DNA of 64,000 nucleotides, taken from assembly GCF_030687835.1 (NCBI RefSeq), contig NZ_CP117449.1:2728001-2792000 (forward strand). Direction: 5' to 3'. The DNA is from Pseudomonas hefeiensis (GTDB lineage Bacteria; Pseudomonadota; Gammaproteobacteria; Pseudomonadales; Pseudomonadaceae). The notes beneath the pieces were generated by a model. That model did no database searches, was not told the DNA's origin, and saw nothing but the letters and a program-made list of their open reading frames with translations. The position numbers and the translations under genes were made by a program. Below are positions 63,363 to 64,000 of the stretch, one piece after another; positions within the stretch are counted from its first letter, which is position 1; each line of letters begins with the position of its first letter.

Positions 63363-63544
63363 GTCTGCACCTTTGGGTCGTGCGCTGTTCTTTGGCAGGC
63401 AGGATGGCTCAGGCCCATGGTCTGAACAATTGATCAATGACCAAGCCAGGCTTCGTATCCTGCGAAGTACCACCTGTGAGAACCTTGAAACTGTTCTTTA
63501 TCGTGCTGCACGTCGTGATACACGACTGACAGGAGGCCGCGCCT

Positions 63545-64000
63545 ATGCGTCGTATCGATTTCGTCACTCTCAAGCTGTTCGTCGCCATCGCTGATGAGCG
63601 CAGCCTGACCAAGGCCGCCGAGCGCGAGCATCTGGCCCTGGCGGCGGTGAGCAAACGGGTCAGTGACCTGGAAAACCAGTTGGGAATCGCCTTGCTCTAC
63701 CGTCAGCCCAAGGGCGTCGAACTGACCCCGGCCGGACATGCCTTGCTGCATCACGCACGCAATGTGATGGACAACCTTGCGCAGCTCAATGCCGACCTCA
63801 GCGAGTTCAGCGAGGGGGTCAAGGGACATGTGCGCATTCACGCCAACACCTCGGCGGTGATCGAGTTTTTGCCCGAGGACCTCAGCGCTTTTACCCGGTT
63901 GCACCCGCAGGTCAAAATCGATCTGGAAGAGCGGGTCAGCAGCGAAGCCATCCGTGCGGTGCGCGAAGGGCTGACCGATATCGGTATTTTCGCCGGGCAT
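63545..64000 (+). CDS. LysR-family transcriptional regulator (3' end cut by window edge)
   Basis: The first 152 codons of a LysR regulator are present: RRIDFVTLKLFVAIADERSLTKAAEREHLALAAVSKRVSDLE in outline (residues 2-44), then QPKGVELTPAGHALLHHAR and the start of the effector domain. AGGAGG lies nine bases before the ATG at 63545, a strong ribosome site. It is divergent from the CoA-transferase and HMG-CoA lyase operon across 182 bases, so it is their likely regulator. The frame is still open at base 64000. Confidence 0.88.
   Translation, partial: MRRIDFVTLKLFVAIADERSLTKAAEREHLALAAVSKRVSDLENQLGIALLYRQPKGVELTPAGHALLHHARNVMDNLAQLNADLSEFSEGVKGHVRIHANTSAVIEFLPEDLSAFTRLHPQVKIDLEERVSSEAIRAVREGLTDIGIFAGH

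Noticed and set aside
1..64000. tRNA or rRNA genes, CRISPR arrays, insertion sequences, phage genes or attachment sites
   Set aside because: None was recognised by reading; there is no transposase, integrase, spaced repeat array or tRNA-like fold that I could support.

Overview
The window looks like chromosomal DNA of a Pseudomonas species, probably of the fluorescens/putida-like lineages. It has high-GC codon use, three OprD-type porins beside catabolic transporters, eight LysR regulators, a FecI/FecR/TonB-receptor cassette, and a class II HMG-CoA reductase whose catalytic residues fall at exactly the numbers used for the Pseudomonas mevalonii enzyme. I saw no rRNA, tRNA, CRISPR array, phage or transposase. 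The content is almost entirely accessory metabolism: small catabolic modules, each with its own regulator, transporter and often a porin.

Region by region. 1-6216: end of a DctA paralogue, then a LysR-controlled PrpF/GalD-type isomerase, CitMHS transporter and OprD porin, a tricarboxylate-type uptake and isomerisation module. 6383-10214: a short-subunit pstSCAB set without phoU, with a candidate Pho box and a strong hairpin between pstS and pstC. 10317-15863: AraC/PLP dehydratase, isochorismatase-like hydrolase/LysR, GST and LysR. 16061-18912: an MhpT-like aromatic-acid carrier diverging from an OprD porin. 19030-24320: a mevalonate-use locus (mvaA, a two-helix membrane protein, a TctA-like permease, a lipocalin-like protein) facing a frameshifted MocR regulator. 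24340-25871: a small Cys-rich protein and an HxlR/SnoaL-like pair around a perfect palindrome. 26107-30845: ECF sigma, FecR, siderophore receptor and periplasmic esterase. 31070-35082: trmK, an OPT transporter and a CPA1 antiporter.

35152-48414 is the most unusual part. A divergon is centred on a LysR gene. Leftwards run an IlvD/Edd dehydratase, both subunits of an aconitase X enzyme, an FAD oxidoreductase, and two closely similar MFS carriers flanking an OprD porin. Rightwards run a thiolase and a long acyl-CoA dehydrogenase. The two control regions share GGTTAATT-type repeats. Together they look like a complete import and degradation route for an unidentified hydroxylated acid.

48455-57113: two back-to-back two-component systems, one with a frameshifted kinase and a MipA/OmpV protein, then a DUF2790 protein, an SDR with an N-terminal hydrophobic leader, an ATP/ADP-translocase-like carrier and DoxX. 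A 21-base element near 51518 recurs near 53781. 57346-64000: LysR, a two-subunit molybdenum hydroxylase of the isoquinoline oxidoreductase type, HMG-CoA lyase with a CaiB-type CoA-transferase, and the start of their divergent LysR regulator. The mevalonate locus and the HMG-CoA lyase lie about 39 kb apart but would join into one route, mevalonate to HMG-CoA to acetoacetate plus acetyl-CoA.

Two genes (the MocR regulator and one histidine kinase) each carry a single extra base in a short G run, which could be real inactivation or sequencing error. All functions are inferred by reading motifs and family resemblance; no search was run.
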